Shown here piece after piece: positions 52,485-64,000 of a stretch of DNA of 64,000 bases. The notes under the pieces were generated by a model, which was given only the letters and a program-made list of their open reading frames with translations, was not told the origin of the DNA and made no database searches. The position numbers and the translations under genes were made by a program. This DNA comes from Siderastrea siderea (Eukaryota; Cnidaria; Anthozoa; Scleractinia; Rhizangiidae): assembly GCA_964030785.1 (NCBI GenBank), contig OZ034977.1, forward strand, positions 27,369,652 to 27,433,651. Reading direction: 5' to 3'. Within the stretch, counting starts at the first letter, position 1. Each line of letters opens with the position of its first letter.

Positions 52485-55400
52485 TTTGTTTTTCGATAGA
52501 GGGCAAACTTACTGTAATCAAACTGTGCTATCGAGTGATAGAAATCAATAAAAATAGGGTGGCAGCTATCTAGATCGTTCTCATTGGTTCTGATAAGAGA
52601 GTCGAATTGGATCAATCATAGTTATAATTGCCAAAACAGATTAACGAACTTAACGCGTTAATCCTTGAAAATGTAGAAGAGGTGTCCAAACCACAAGACT
52701 ATACGACATTTCAATGTAAGGATATTTTTCAGACGATAAAAGCAAGTAAAAATTTGGCTTCCTTACAGTCATTCATCTCATTAACGGAAAATAATCGCCA
52801 GTAATCTGCACGTGATGACAAGAAGTTATTTCACCGACCTGGTAAGCATTTAACAATCGTCGTATCGCACGAGATATCCATATCAGACCCTCCAGTTTCA
52901 GTATCATTTTATTGATTAGCCTAATAACTATTCATAAAAGACATTCGAATGGTAGGCATTCGAAGGTGAATGTCACATCAAACAGGCCAGAACACGGCAT
53001 TTAGCAATTACACTTATTTTAACCCTCGGACGCACAAGGCGGGTATGAGGTTTTTCTTGAATTTTTCCATCTGCACCTAACGTTTTCAGTAGCTGTGCGC
53101 ACATCCTTAGGACACAAGTTTGGTGAGAATCGGTTGCTATTTTTATGAGATATGACGTCACAAGTAGCAGGTGGTCAGCCATTTTCGAAGTTAAGTAAAA
53201 TCCAAGATGGCGGCCAAGATAACGGTCATTTTGAGTAAAAGGCGTCCCAGGCTCTCAGCAGGGCTGCAACCCACAGTATATACCTTTGGAAGATACCATC
53301 ACAGGCTGTTTTACTAAGCGTAATCTCTTCAAAATATTGTAACACAACAAAAACCAAGGGGGGGGGGGGGGGTCCCATCAACAAACACTGTATACAAATA
53401 TCAATTTCTACAAATATCAATGTGGAACATGAGTTTCTCTTCTCTTCGGAATAGCACCTTCAGCTTTTTGTACTGCAATGTATTTTATTTTGCCATAGTC
53501 TTTTTTATTGCAAACAAAAAAAAACAGCAAAATAACAACAAACAACAGCAAATTAAGAGCATTAATTAAGACTTTAGTTCGCAAAGAAACGGTCGACTGA
53601 GACTTAGTTCAAACAGTACTTTCAAAGTGCCAGCAGTTTACGTATACAAACGTTTGTACGGCTAAGTAGCGAATCTTAACTGTGACACAGCCACACAAAC
53701 GGTCTGTAAAATTCCACGTTTTTACAAAGAAAACATCTCATTAAACGAATTATGTGCATGTCGTCCTTAGACATTAACGTCCCAGGCGGTTAATAAGGAA
53801 GGAGAATTTGGTAATTTTGGAAAGTTGGGTTACAATGTAAAATGAAAACCAGTTGAACATGTAGCGTTTCGAATTGAAGTCAATAATCGCATGGATCATT
53901 ATATTCATTTATGGCTTGCTGGGACAAACCTCCGAGACTAGTCCTCTTTCATTACAGGGACCAAAGTCCAAAAAACAAAAAAAAAGAAAAGAAAAAGAAA
54001 CAAACAAACAAACAAGCAAAACAAAACATAAGAAATGGGTAGTTCACCCCAATGGACTTGCGCCCCTTGTGTGCCAACCTTAAGCCTCCGTTACAGCATA
54101 ATACCCCCATTTAAAGTTTGTATTCGAGTAAATGATTTTTAGGCTCCCAAGGATCCAAATATCAGAAAGGAACGGAAAAAAAATTACTTTGCTACTGACC
54201 GGCTCTGATTGGTCGGCGAAGAAGAGCAATAACAATAACAACAACGGGGCTTATTTACATGACCGTAAATCAGGTTTCTCTTTGATTGCTGGAAAAGGTG
54301 CTCACAGGTCATACCGTTGATTACGAATGCAGCGATAATAGGCAGGAACAAAGCCAAGGTACGTTTGTAACATAGAAATCGCTACGATCGCTAACATCGC
54401 TGCGTTTGACGTGTTAGTTATCGCACAGGACAAACAATAACCAAGCCTCAAATATACAAGATGACAAAGTATTCCTTTTCATAACCCTTTATTCTTTGAA
54501 CTGAGAACGCTATAAAATTTTTACACCATAATATGTATTAACCCTGCCACAAAAATTTAAACAGTTTTATAAATAGTATTCGAAAATTATTCGTTAAATG
54601 CATAACGGATAGATGTACCTCGCAATACTAAAACTGAAATGTTTAATGTGCCTTAAATACTTCCTAATATTGTCTTTATCCAAAAATATTTGTAGTTTTT
54701 GATGTCATGTAGTGGCTCTTATTCCTCTCCAAACAATTTCTTTAGAGGGGGAGGGGGGCGAGTGGGACAGTGCAGTGGTGAGGAAAAAAATCCAAATTCC
54801 CATTCGATCTTACAGCTGATGTAGATTTCCTTTCTAAACAGATTAATTAATTAATTAATTAATTAATTAATTAATTAATTAATTAATTAATTAATTAATT
54901 AATTAATTAATTAATTAATTAATTAATACCGGTAAGAGCCTCGGAGAATTTGAAACAGACGTAGCTGGTATTCTCACCTTACACAGATGTTAAAGGTAAA
55001 GTAAAGTCGCACACTTATCAGGGAAATCATATTGGAATTTTTTTCAACTTTTGTAGAAATAATAAATTAAATTATAGTTTCCAGTCAGGAAACTAATTAT
55101 TTAATTGTGAAAAGAAAAAACATCTAAGCATAAGAAGTGGATAGAAGGGACATAAAATAAACATGTTTAACGATATGCGCGATATGATTGATTAGATGAA
55201 GGTTGTTATACAGCCATAATGCACGCGCCCTTTGTCACTCGCATGCTCTTTGGCACTGAGATTGAAAGTACGGAAATGGCATTTTACAACATAAAAGAAA
55301 AAGTCAACTTGTTCTTTGTGCATTGTTGAGCGATTAAACACGTGAATTTATTTTAAAGAACACCCGAGAAGTGTATGTAGGAATGCACTAGCATTTCCGC

Positions 55401-56010
55401 GTGTTCATAAATATACAGAACACACGTACAGACCTAAAACATACCTAAACAGAGTATTTAATATGAAACAGAAAAAATGTTATACTGGCAACAGACTGCT
55501 GGGGGTAACTCTGCGATGGACTAGTATTCCTATCCAGGGGGGAGTAGCAATACTCTCAGTTGCTTCATGCTACAGAAACCGGGATAAGCTCCGGCCGTGA
55601 CGGCCTCCTTGGCTTGTTAACTTCTGTTTGCCTTCAAAACTTCCGCTTACCATTGACTTACTCCCAATTTTCCTTACCAGCTAAAAGTTCAACCCTAAGG
55701 GTTTAAACGCATAATCTTCAGACGATGAAGCTGGGCACCCGTATAGGCTACTGACTATTTACATTACCAAACAACGAAAATGTATTAAATTGTATGATAC
55801 AATGACTTTACGATATGTACGATAAGCTTTTATGTTACCTACAAGAGGTGAAAATTGGGTGCCAGTTATGGGAGAGGAGAATAACAACAACAAAATGAGT
55901 ACTGTTTTATTGTCTGTCCGGTCCTGTTTTTGAGAAGTCTTTATAATTGAATGGTTTATAACTCTTTTCTATCAAAGAAGAAACTACCTCAGTATATTAT
56001 AATCAGGTTG
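52485..56010. other. Intergenic DNA between the DUF885 and GRAMD4-like genes
   Basis: No gene supported. The two genes share orientation, so the region should hold the DUF885 promoter (just above 52484) and the GRAMD4-like 3' untranslated region (just below 56011). A G run of about 15 lies at 53358. The block 55480-55640 (CTGCGATGGACTAG ... GGGATAAGCTCCGGCC) is a dispersed repeat of a type common in stony corals. Confidence 0.4.
54842..54926. repeat. (AATT)n microsatellite, about 85 bp
   Basis: More than twenty uninterrupted TTAA/AATT tetranucleotides; self-complementary, so able to form cruciforms. Confidence 0.9.
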
Positions 56011-59000
56011 TCACATGAGGGCCCACGGAATATCTGCCGCTCTTCCTGTAGCTTTGATACTCTCAAAGACGTCATCTCTTCCAATGATCCCGCCAAAAAT
56101 GTACGGCTAAGGCAAAATAAGCAAACAAATAAATAAAAATAAACAAACAAAAACCAGACTCAATTATTAAGTGAATCAATGAAAACGGCGAAGCGCGGCA
56201 TTGAAACTAACATTACTGAGCAGTCCTTTTCTGCAGTTCTCTTTAATATTCTGTGCAAGATGGGTGTTAATTTTGAATATCATAAGTCGGTAAGTATTAT
56301 CCTACGTTATAACCATTTACAGTGTTACTTTTGAATATGTTAATCAAATTCTAACCTAAATGAACGCTGCTGAGCAGCTCTTGCCTGAGGTGGAATTTAG
56401 TTTGTTGTGGCTCGAATTGTTGAGTCCATGGAAGTGACCATTCAAACGAAAACAACTCAGAAGTACTAAAAACTTCTGTGGTTCTATTCTTTATTCAACC
56501 TTGAAGCTCCAATAGTGAGAAGCATCTAATTTCTCCTTACACTGTTACTACTTGAATAAACATACAGGTCATGAGAATAACGAAAATGATCAAAAATGTC
56601 TCCCAACTAATTTAGTAAAAAAAAAAAAAAAAAAACATGGAAAAGAATGAAGACAACATGCATGTGGATTTGGGGGCTAAAGGGTGAATGTGATGTCTCA
56701 TTCATAAAAGGGCAAGGGTTAAGGGTTTAAGCTGCTCTTGCTAAAAAAAGCTGCCTAACGTAATTTCAAGTACACTTGGGCTATGTTCACACTTGGTGCC
56801 CGAGCACGGTGCCCGAGTGCGATTCTCCCTGGGCACTAATGTGAACACACCTTTTTCGTAAGTGCCCACGCCAAAATTCGGGCACCGGCACGAGTACTAG
56901 GTCGAGTCTCTGTGTTTGGGCACTGAATTGCGCACCGGTTCCCTATGTGCATACGTTCTCCGTTAGTTCCGGGCACTTTTACCCACAGTCCACTGTTTAT
57001 ACCCACAACTCCCCGCCACCGCACAGTTTAAATGCAGTGAGCACCTGCTCGGTTTGTCAAATGTGTACATAATCACATGTCGGGTACTCACCGCCTGAAT
57101 ATAACACCATTTTGTTCCCGTGCCCGGGCACTAGTGTTCGAGCAGCAGGTGTGATCATAGTCTTACCTTGTCCACTCCCCGGACGTGCACCTCTAACGAC
57201 ATTCCCGTTCCAGGCATGATTCCAATCGGTTTAGCCTGACCACCAACCGAACACAAACATTATATTAAACACCACACACTCGATAACAAAATCGTTTTCT
57301 TTCAAAAACGTGGCACGATCAGTTACAACGTGTGATATCTTGGAACTTGTCTCGTACATGGGATTGTCTGGTAAAGGGATTGTATCGCCAATTACACGAA
57401 AATTGCGCTTCGTCAAAGAGTACACTATAGCGATTGCGGTCACAACAACGCCATTACGTCAGACAACGAACATGCACATGCCTGCACTGACTCGTTCCCA
57501 GTCGTCTTCATAACGCGCGAGGCATCAGGGAGGTGTGGGAGCAAGCCCCCACCCATCACACCTCGCGTTCCCGTGCCGTGCATGTTATGAAGACGACTGG
57601 GAACGAGTCAGCATGCATGCTGGCATGCTAAGGAACGGCAAAGTTCGCATTCTGATTGATTCGTCATTTCTTACTAATGTCGAGACCATGCATAATGCTT
57701 GGGCCTTTAGTAAGTTAATTTCTATTGCTTTGGATCACCAAAGCGAAAACTCCCGACTATATAATTTATGCTATATAGTTAGAGCAAGCGGGGAAGCAGT
57801 CACATCTCCAAACTAGCTAATTAAAGTTATCTCTGTCTTAGGCCTTGGCCAAAAGAATTCAACATCATCCAAAATTGTTGAATACAACTTTGTTGTGCCA
57901 ATGCTTGATGGCAGTCAAATTTTGTTTAGCACCATTCAACATATTTAACAACATTCATCGTTATTTAGGAGGGTGGCCAGACGCACCTAACAAATCGAAT
58001 TCAACGATGTTGAAGGCTGTTGAATGGAAATGGTGAATTTGTTTGGCCGGGGTTTAGATTAAGTTAATAACCTTGATGAAGAGCCAATTTGCTTAGCCCT
58101 GTGATGTTAGTTTTACCTTACTAATACTTGTGATGGTTTCCAGTTTAATGACAATATGTTTTGAACTCGAGGATCTGAACTTCTCAAAACACAGATAGCT
58201 GTGGGAGATAAAAATAAAATAAAAATAAATAAATAACAAAGAAATAAGCACGTAAGACCCAAGATGTTCCCTTTAAGGTTTGTTTCTCTCGAAACAAAAG
58301 TTGACAATAGCTTTCTTTTTAAAACTTTCTTTGTTTGTTCACAACCTTGAGTTGTTTCGATATGTACAAGAAAAAGAAATAGGTCGCCATGTCCGCGACA
58401 GAGATTCGATTGACTCATGTTAGCCGATAATTGCTTGGATTACTGCGGTATGTGCCTAGGAGGAATACGACAAGTGTGACATATTCTCATATTTGACTTG
58501 TTTGTGTGTATTTTCTTTACTTTCACTCATTACCTTTGTGTCAGAAACAATTTTCCGTGTTTGACATTGGACAACGGTTTCTCTTTATCCATCAAAGCAC
58601 ATCTTTTGCCATCTTCCCAGCCTGGAAAATAAAGGCGGAAAGAACAGAGACAACGAAAAGATTATGCAGTTTCACCTGTGCAAGATGTTCAACACACGTC
58701 CAAAGCTACACTGCAAAAGAGTTCGTGATTTTGCTTGTACGTTCCAGCGTAACCCTTTAAATCAAGTTTTCGATTTAGTTTGTTGGACTTTTTTGGGGGA
58801 CTGTATGGAAAATTAAGTAATTCATGACATCGATTTGCACCTGGTAAAGCAAATTCAGTTGTTGGCAGTTTAAACTTCTCCGAGAAGTGACTCGTAGAGG
58901 GGCCTGGAAACGACTCGGATGGATTGCTGTTGCTAGGCGACGACGACGAACTCGCTGATGAGGCATGTGGAAGCGCCTAAAGAAGAAAAAACAAAAAACA

Positions 59001-62000
59001 AAACGATAAATTAAATTGAAAAACAAACAAAACAATCCAACACACTACATGAAACTATTTCTTCCACGGAGGCATCTCCAGCAAAAGCAACAGCTTTGCG
59101 AGAAAAGAAAGCACCGATATCATGTGACACACACGTGGCCACCAAGCCATACCACTTCCTCCCACATTACGTCACATCGTAACTTAACTTGATACAAAAT
59201 TCCCATGACGTCATTCACTACCTGTCTGGATTGCACTCCAGCGACTAAAATAAATAGTTACCTTTGCTTCGTCAGAAACAAAGCATTTTAAACGCATTCT
59301 TGATGAGCATATCCTTAGAAGGACACAAGAAATGATGCCAATGTCGAAACGTCATTGCATTTGACAATAGTTTATTCATTAGCTTATTACTCATCAAAAG
59401 GCGTATTACTGATGAATAAACAGAGACACTTGATTGCTTATTTACCATGCTTGACGTATCTGAGTGAAGGATGTGTATCGCGGGTAAAATTACCCTGCTG
59501 GGGAGAGTGGTTACACACCCAATTTTTGTTTTGCTGTGGTTAAAGCCTTTTTACCATTAGCCTGTCTGTTTTTTACCGTTAGGCTCTCAGCTAGTAGGGA
59601 CGGCACGAAAATTAGAAAGGCAACGCGAAAATCAGACGCGCGACTCTCCCCAACCGCCACACGTTTTTCGCACTCGTTTTCTCAATTCGCGCTTTCCCCA
59701 CTATCTCGGAGCCTGGAACAGGCTATTTTACTGTGGTAGAGTGCTAAGTGTGACCGCACCTAGTATTTTAACTGCGTTGTACCTCTTCGTAAGTTTCTGC
59801 TGCACTTAGTCTCGCAGCTAGTTCTGCATCTGTGGGCAATTCTCTCCACAGCTTTGCAGTGCTATCATATCGCCTCTTGACCTACAGATTAATAGGAAAC
59901 AAGAGATTGATGTAGGCCTAACGTTAACCCATTGACACCTGGAAATTTTGCCAAAAAATGTCTTTTGAAGCGAGTCAAGCCTTTTTAAAGTTGCTGTCTA
60001 GCCAAAAAGAATCGAAACTGTCCAAACCGTTGTTTACAAGTCGAGCACTAGACTAGCTTTCGTTGCTGATGCCAAATTAAAGCTCTCGAAGTTCGGGCAT
60101 GCACAGAAAGCAAAATTTTCGCTTTCTCTCATCTCCGCTTCTTTCGCTTTTCTTTCCCCGTTTTTTTCTTTTGTTGGGCATTTACTAGGCTTGCTTTCGG
60201 CGGGAAAAGGTTCTGCAAAAAGTTCGAGGATCGTGAATTTTTTTTTTGAAGGAAGTACGAGTGGGTAGTGGGACAAGAATTTCACTGGAATTTTCTGGTC
60301 AAAGTTATCGGGTTTTTTGCTTCTTTCTCTGGTCTGTTTGACTGAATCGCGCTCATTTGGGTATGGCTTGAAAGATCTCATCTCCCTGCACAAGTTAGAC
60401 GTCAAAGTTGTCTAGGACCGTTAAAACTGATGACGTCACAAGTGGTACAAGGGACGTGGTTTAACAAGGGCAAATACGGGCGGTACAGGGGTCAATGTGT
60501 TAACAATTCTGAGATTTAATAGCGAGTTTTAAGAATTCATAACCTCAGGTGGTACTTTAGTGAACACAAATCGTGGTCTATTCAAAATACGCGAATCTGA
60601 TTGGCTCATTCACCATGATCTATTGCAAATACATTAATCTGATTGGCTCGTTCACCATAGTCTGTTGCAAATACATTAATCTGATTGGCTCGTTCACCAT
60701 GGTCTATTGCAAATACATTAATCTGATTGGCTCAATCAAAGTTGTCTGATCGCTAATAGACCACGATCTCGCGCTCTGTGTCCTTGAAAAGTAAACTTTA
60801 TGGGCTGACCTTCGTTTACGGCAGTCTTTGATCTCTGCATGATTATACATTTCGGAAAACTAATTATGCTTGGCAAAGGAAAAATATGAAATAATGACTG
60901 TCTTATTTGGTAGATGTAGCAAATATGAGAGAAAAAATTTGTAACGGCTCTGTGACCAAAGTTGCCACCAAAATATACAAACGGCTGTAAATGTTGTGAC
61001 TTTTAAAATGGTTTTCATCCTGTGTATGCTCTTGATAGCAGCCTCGTTCCCAGTCGTGTAACGTCCCCCATCCAATTCAACGGGAACATTCGCGCTATCT
61101 TGTTCGGCCCCAAGCTTCCCGCTGTCACTCGATAAGCGCGGAAAGGCCTGGGGACGAGGCTGTCTTGATAGTCATCATTTCTGTTGGTTTATCGGGTGAA
61201 TTGCAACTTTCTGACAACAATGAAGTTACCAGGGATCGCCCTACAGTAAACAACACCTAAACATCGTTGTATTCCGATTGCAATTATTTATAGACTGTGT
61301 CAACAACAACAGTTATCTATAGACTAATCGTACTTGTTTTCTGTTAGCGTTAGTAAACTCAGTGACTTTTCTCTCATAGAAATCTGAGCCTCGATCGCTA
61401 TCTTATTGTTAATCATATTCATTAGTATATAGGGGCCAATCGATGTGAGCAATTGCCTGCCTCTAATTGGATCTTGGTTGTGATTTTGTTAATGCTGTTG
61501 TTCTAATGTACATTGAAAGCTATCGCAGCCAGGGTTTGTCACATCCTGGAACTGGATTGTTAATGTCTCCACATTGGATACGGGACTGGATCGTAGATAT
61601 GATGTTGGTGTTGATGTTTTAATGGGGACCTTCAGATCTCAGTACGAGGGTGAATTTTTTATAAAATTAAAAATTATGTCGTATACCAATCTTCCGTTCC
61701 GCGAGCATCCTTGCCTCCTATTAGCTAACAAAATTAGAAAGTCGTACATATACTCAAAATCGTACTCGTAGTCCGATCTTAAAGTCCATAGTTTTAAAAG
61801 AAACAGGATTACCTTTGGAAACCGATGATGAATGGGGTTGACAACAAACAGCTTTATTCCAAAAAATAGCCCTGTTGAAACATAAAAATGTAACAAACAC
61901 TAGAACTGCTTTACCCTGATAACGTTACGTTCCAAAGGTACCAATTGTCTCACTTGTGTTTTAGCAGCTTTTTACTGATATTACTTTTAGGTATAGTGTA

Positions 62001-62959
62001 GCGTACAGTTTGGGTAAAACTTGTGCGGTGCATGCAGATGACGCAGAAAGGTCAAGCCGATTTTCGGTTCCATTTAGGAGCAAACCCATGTTAGATTTCA
62101 ACCTTGGCGGCCCACTTAAGGAGGTAGATATTAAATGATGGAGAAATATCCCCCCCCCCCCCCCCCCGTTGAGGCCGAGACCATGGGAAATCGCTTTGCC
62201 TTAGAACTTTCAGTGGTTCCATGCACGATTATGGCATTCGAATTTACATGTTGAGTTAACTTCACAAATTCGTCATACTAAACGCTGGTTAATATATAAC
62301 GTAACCAGTTTTACAAGCTTGAGCTATATCCTCAATATAGTCTGACGTGCTACATCTTCTTAGACTAGATACATTCGAGAAGGTGTTCAGTATGCATGAT
62401 ATGGTCGTCATTAACGATCCCGGACAATCGCGAAATCGCGGGCTTTAAACTCTGATATCACAAGGAAACACTTTTCTCTAATCTAACGGATGAGAGTAGG
62501 CACGAGATTACTCGTAAGTTTATAAAAGTCTAAATTATTTATTATTACTAAAAAATCAACATTCTACGGGAGGTACAGTGATTGAAACTTCAAGGTTCTG
62601 AAAAACCGGAAGTGAAGAAGCTGCCAGCGTTTGACAGATGTAAATCTGCAAGCATCATTAAGTCAGTATTCAGTGTGCTTCAGTGGGAAACCGAAGCGCC
62701 ACTGTCGTTACCTCGACCACCTCCCTCCCTCTACCAGCGAGTTCTACTGTCTATTACTTTTCACTCAGTTAGCACGCAAAGTTCAACTAAATCAATGTCA
62801 ACGTGTTCATTTGAAATCACGATAATACAACAGTTATATGCATTTTTACCCATGAGGAGAAACAGGGTTGGTCCTCTGAGCAGCAACGACGCCAATAACG
62901 CGACACACAAAGCAGTGAATAACTTCCTTGTAGCTACAGGATGTTGCCACATCAGTAAA
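56011..62959 (-). CDS. GRAMD4: GRAMD4-like protein, C-terminal eight exons
   Basis: Eight exons on the minus strand, in transcript order: 62959-62850, 61871-61813, 59881-59783, 58976-58841, 58621-58534, 58198-58117, 57235-57167 and 56106-56011. All use GT-AG sites and the phases agree (1, 0, 0, 1, 2, 0, 0), yielding 245 codons and a stop. The first two exons encode hydrophobic membrane segments (LFTALCVALLASLLL, LFFGIKLFVV); the third RRYDSTAKLWRELPTD; the fourth a Ser/Pro-rich linker; the rest a GRAM domain with GWEDGKRCALMDK, LFLTQSYLCFEKF, IVIKLETITSI and GRDDVFESI. This order and these motifs match vertebrate GRAMD4 (death-inducing protein), a mitochondrial/ER membrane protein linked to apoptosis. 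The 5' exons are missing from view, so the protein is partial here. Naming is by recalled family resemblance. Confidence 0.8.
56778..57160. mobile_element. MITE beside a GRAMD4-like splice donor
   Basis: Ends are CTATGTTCACACTTGGTGCC and, reversed, CTATGATCACACCTGCTGCT, about 27 bp of inverted repeat with mismatches. The interior repeats GTGCCCGAGCAC / GGGCACT motifs. The right end stops six bases inside the intron from the exon at 57167-57235. No clean target duplication. Confidence 0.55.
57487..57611. mobile_element. 125-bp MITE with perfect 28-bp inverted ends
   Basis: CTGACTCGTTCCCAGTCGTC then TTCATAAC at the left and its exact complement at the right. Flanks CATGCCTGC and CATGCATGC may be a 9-bp duplication with one mismatch. 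A related element lies at 61041-61162. Confidence 0.7.
57841..58060. mobile_element. MITE with GGCC..GGCCAAA ends
   Basis: Left GGCCTTGGCCAAAAGAATTC and right GAATTTGTTTGGCCGGGGTT are inverted relatives. The interior is rich in TTCAACA / TGTTGAA words. It sits in a GRAMD4-like intron about 57 bases from the next exon. A relative starts at 63857. Confidence 0.55.
60595..60735. repeat. 42-bp tandem repeat with inverted CCAAT boxes
   Basis: Three full 42-bp units starting ATCTGATTGGCTC (60595, 60637, 60679) and a partial fourth at 60721. Each has GATTGGCT, an inverted CCAAT box, followed by TTCACCATGGTCTATTGCAA-type sequence. The array is enclosed by TGGTCTATT (60573) and AATAGACCA (60755), an inverted pair. 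Confidence 0.8.
61041..61162. mobile_element. MITE with CAGCCTCGTTCCCAG ends
   Basis: CAGCCTCGTTCCCAG and CTGGGGACGAGGCTG are inverted ends of a roughly 120-bp block. It belongs to the same group as the element at 57487 and resembles the ends of the 15442 element. Confidence 0.55.
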
Positions 62960-63856
62960 CTAAAAAAAGAACAAATAGAAAGCACCATAAAATAACGTTC
63001 AAACTGCACGTAAACACAAGGCGCCTCCATTAAGAAAACTTAGGTTTGCAAACCCGAGTTCAATTGGAAAACTCAGACAGTTGGTAAACTCTTGTTGATG
63101 ATAGTTTTTTCTATGATCTTCTCTTTTGCGTTAATCCTATAATGACCAGCATCTAATTTCTCCTCACGTTGACACTACTTGTTGAAAAGTACAGGTAATG
63201 AGAATGAACGAAGTGAGCACTACATAACAGCGGAAAAAGTAGCACAGTAAGAAAAATAGGTAAAATAATGAGGAGAATATTCATGGTGATATTGGGGCCT
63301 TAAGGTTTAAAAGTAAACAAAGCATGTTTGACATACAATTGCACGACCAATACGAGTTTGCAATGAAAAATGGCCCAAAAAGAACCAACAGTTTGTCAAC
63401 AAATGTTGCGTCGTTGATACACGGCAATTCGTATTTGCCAACACAAGTTTGCATTCATTAGCCCTTTCAGTCCCATATACATCTATATTCTCCTAACTAG
63501 CTTTCATATATTGCTTATGGTACAAGTTGAGAGAATGTGTTTAAACATCAAGACATTTCATCTTTGGTGATCATTTCCTTCATTGTCATGATGTGTGTGC
63601 TTGATCAAGTAGTGAAACTGTATGGAGAAATTAGATGCTTGTCACTACTGGGACCAAGTTATGGTGCGATGATTTGTCACCTTAACTTTTTAATCTGTTG
63701 ACAAAATCCTATCGTGTTACCATTCAAATGAAACCTCTTTGGCAGAACTTTTGCGTAGGACTATTTATTTCTTAGGATTTTGTGAAACGAAATTTGGAAA
63801 ATTGGTGAATTTTTTTGCTTTGGCCACTTTAGGAGTGAAAGGGTTAAAGGGTTAGG
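62960..63856. other. GRAMD4-like intron or upstream DNA
   Basis: No further GRAMD4 exon was recognised. Blocks near 63130-63220 (AGCATCTAATTTCTCCT... and CAGGTAATGAGAATGAACGA) are repeated near 56520-56590 in diverged form, so this is dispersed repeat DNA. Confidence 0.4.
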
Positions 63857-64000
63857 CCTCGGTCAAACGGCTTTTAACATCGTTCATGAAACATTAATGA
63901 ACGATGTTGAACAAGGCAGCCAAACGAATTCAACATTGTTTTTCACACCTGAGAATAAAAGAAACGTTGAAACAACATCAATCAACATAATTGAACAGGG
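63857..64000. mobile_element. Partial MITE running off the window
   Basis: Begins GGCCTCGGTCAAACGGCTTT and carries the GTTCATTAATGAAC-type palindrome and ATTCAACATTG words of the element at 57841. The right end is outside the window. Confidence 0.45.

Noticed and set aside
54842..54926. Possible regulatory or origin function of the TTAA array
   Set aside because: A plain AATT microsatellite explains it; no further structure seen.
1..64000. CRISPR arrays, bacterial operons, rRNA genes, riboswitches
   Set aside because: The 42-bp array has no spacers and other repeats are transposon ends; introns and gene families show a eukaryotic nuclear genome.

Overview
The window looks like a piece of an animal nuclear genome, most probably a cnidarian and perhaps a stony coral. 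It is AT-rich and gene-poor, with GT-AG introns, metazoan gene families, and dense PIF/Harbinger, Mutator-like and Tc1/mariner-type elements, tRNA-derived SINEs and LINE ends. No bacterial operons, rRNA or CRISPR were seen. The coral assignment is inference from repeat content and gene families. All exon structures come from reading splice sites and phases by eye; no search was run.

Layout. 1-9.7 kb: repeats and miniature elements, including a 1.16-kb Mutator-like foldback element (5236-6395, 9-bp target duplication), one possible small intronless gene (1060-1296) and a RecQ-like helicase fragment (7020-7253). 9.7-16.6 kb and 26.5-37 kb: a decayed array of at least four related units. Two units keep a complete three-exon gene for a small secreted EGF-like peptide (13986-15998 and 34207-36494, + strand); the others keep only upstream sequence and a tRNA-like remnant. 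16.6-26.4 kb: a stack of mobile elements built on one TTAA: a 927-bp MITE, an autonomous-type PIF/Harbinger transposon (17537-21758; Myb/SANT-like protein on +, transposase on -) and a 4.6-kb foldback element with 2.2-2.3-kb arms. 26.7-34 kb: a Tc1/mariner-type element with a nested MITE, a LINE 3' end with a (TAC)n tail, and a repeat mosaic.

37-52.5 kb: after a second LINE end, a complete seven-exon minus-strand gene for a 761-residue single-pass membrane protein of the DUF885 family, with a HExxPGHH-type metal-binding motif. 56.0-63.0 kb: the last eight exons of a minus-strand GRAMD4-like gene (mitochondrial/ER-type protein with membrane segments and a C-terminal GRAM domain); its 5' exons lie beyond the window or were not found. 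Introns and spacers hold many inverted-repeat miniature elements and simple repeats.

The protein genes show no shared pathway. What is notable is the genome structure: repeated insertion at one site, giant palindromes, and a peptide gene family whose paralogs reveal empty insertion sites.
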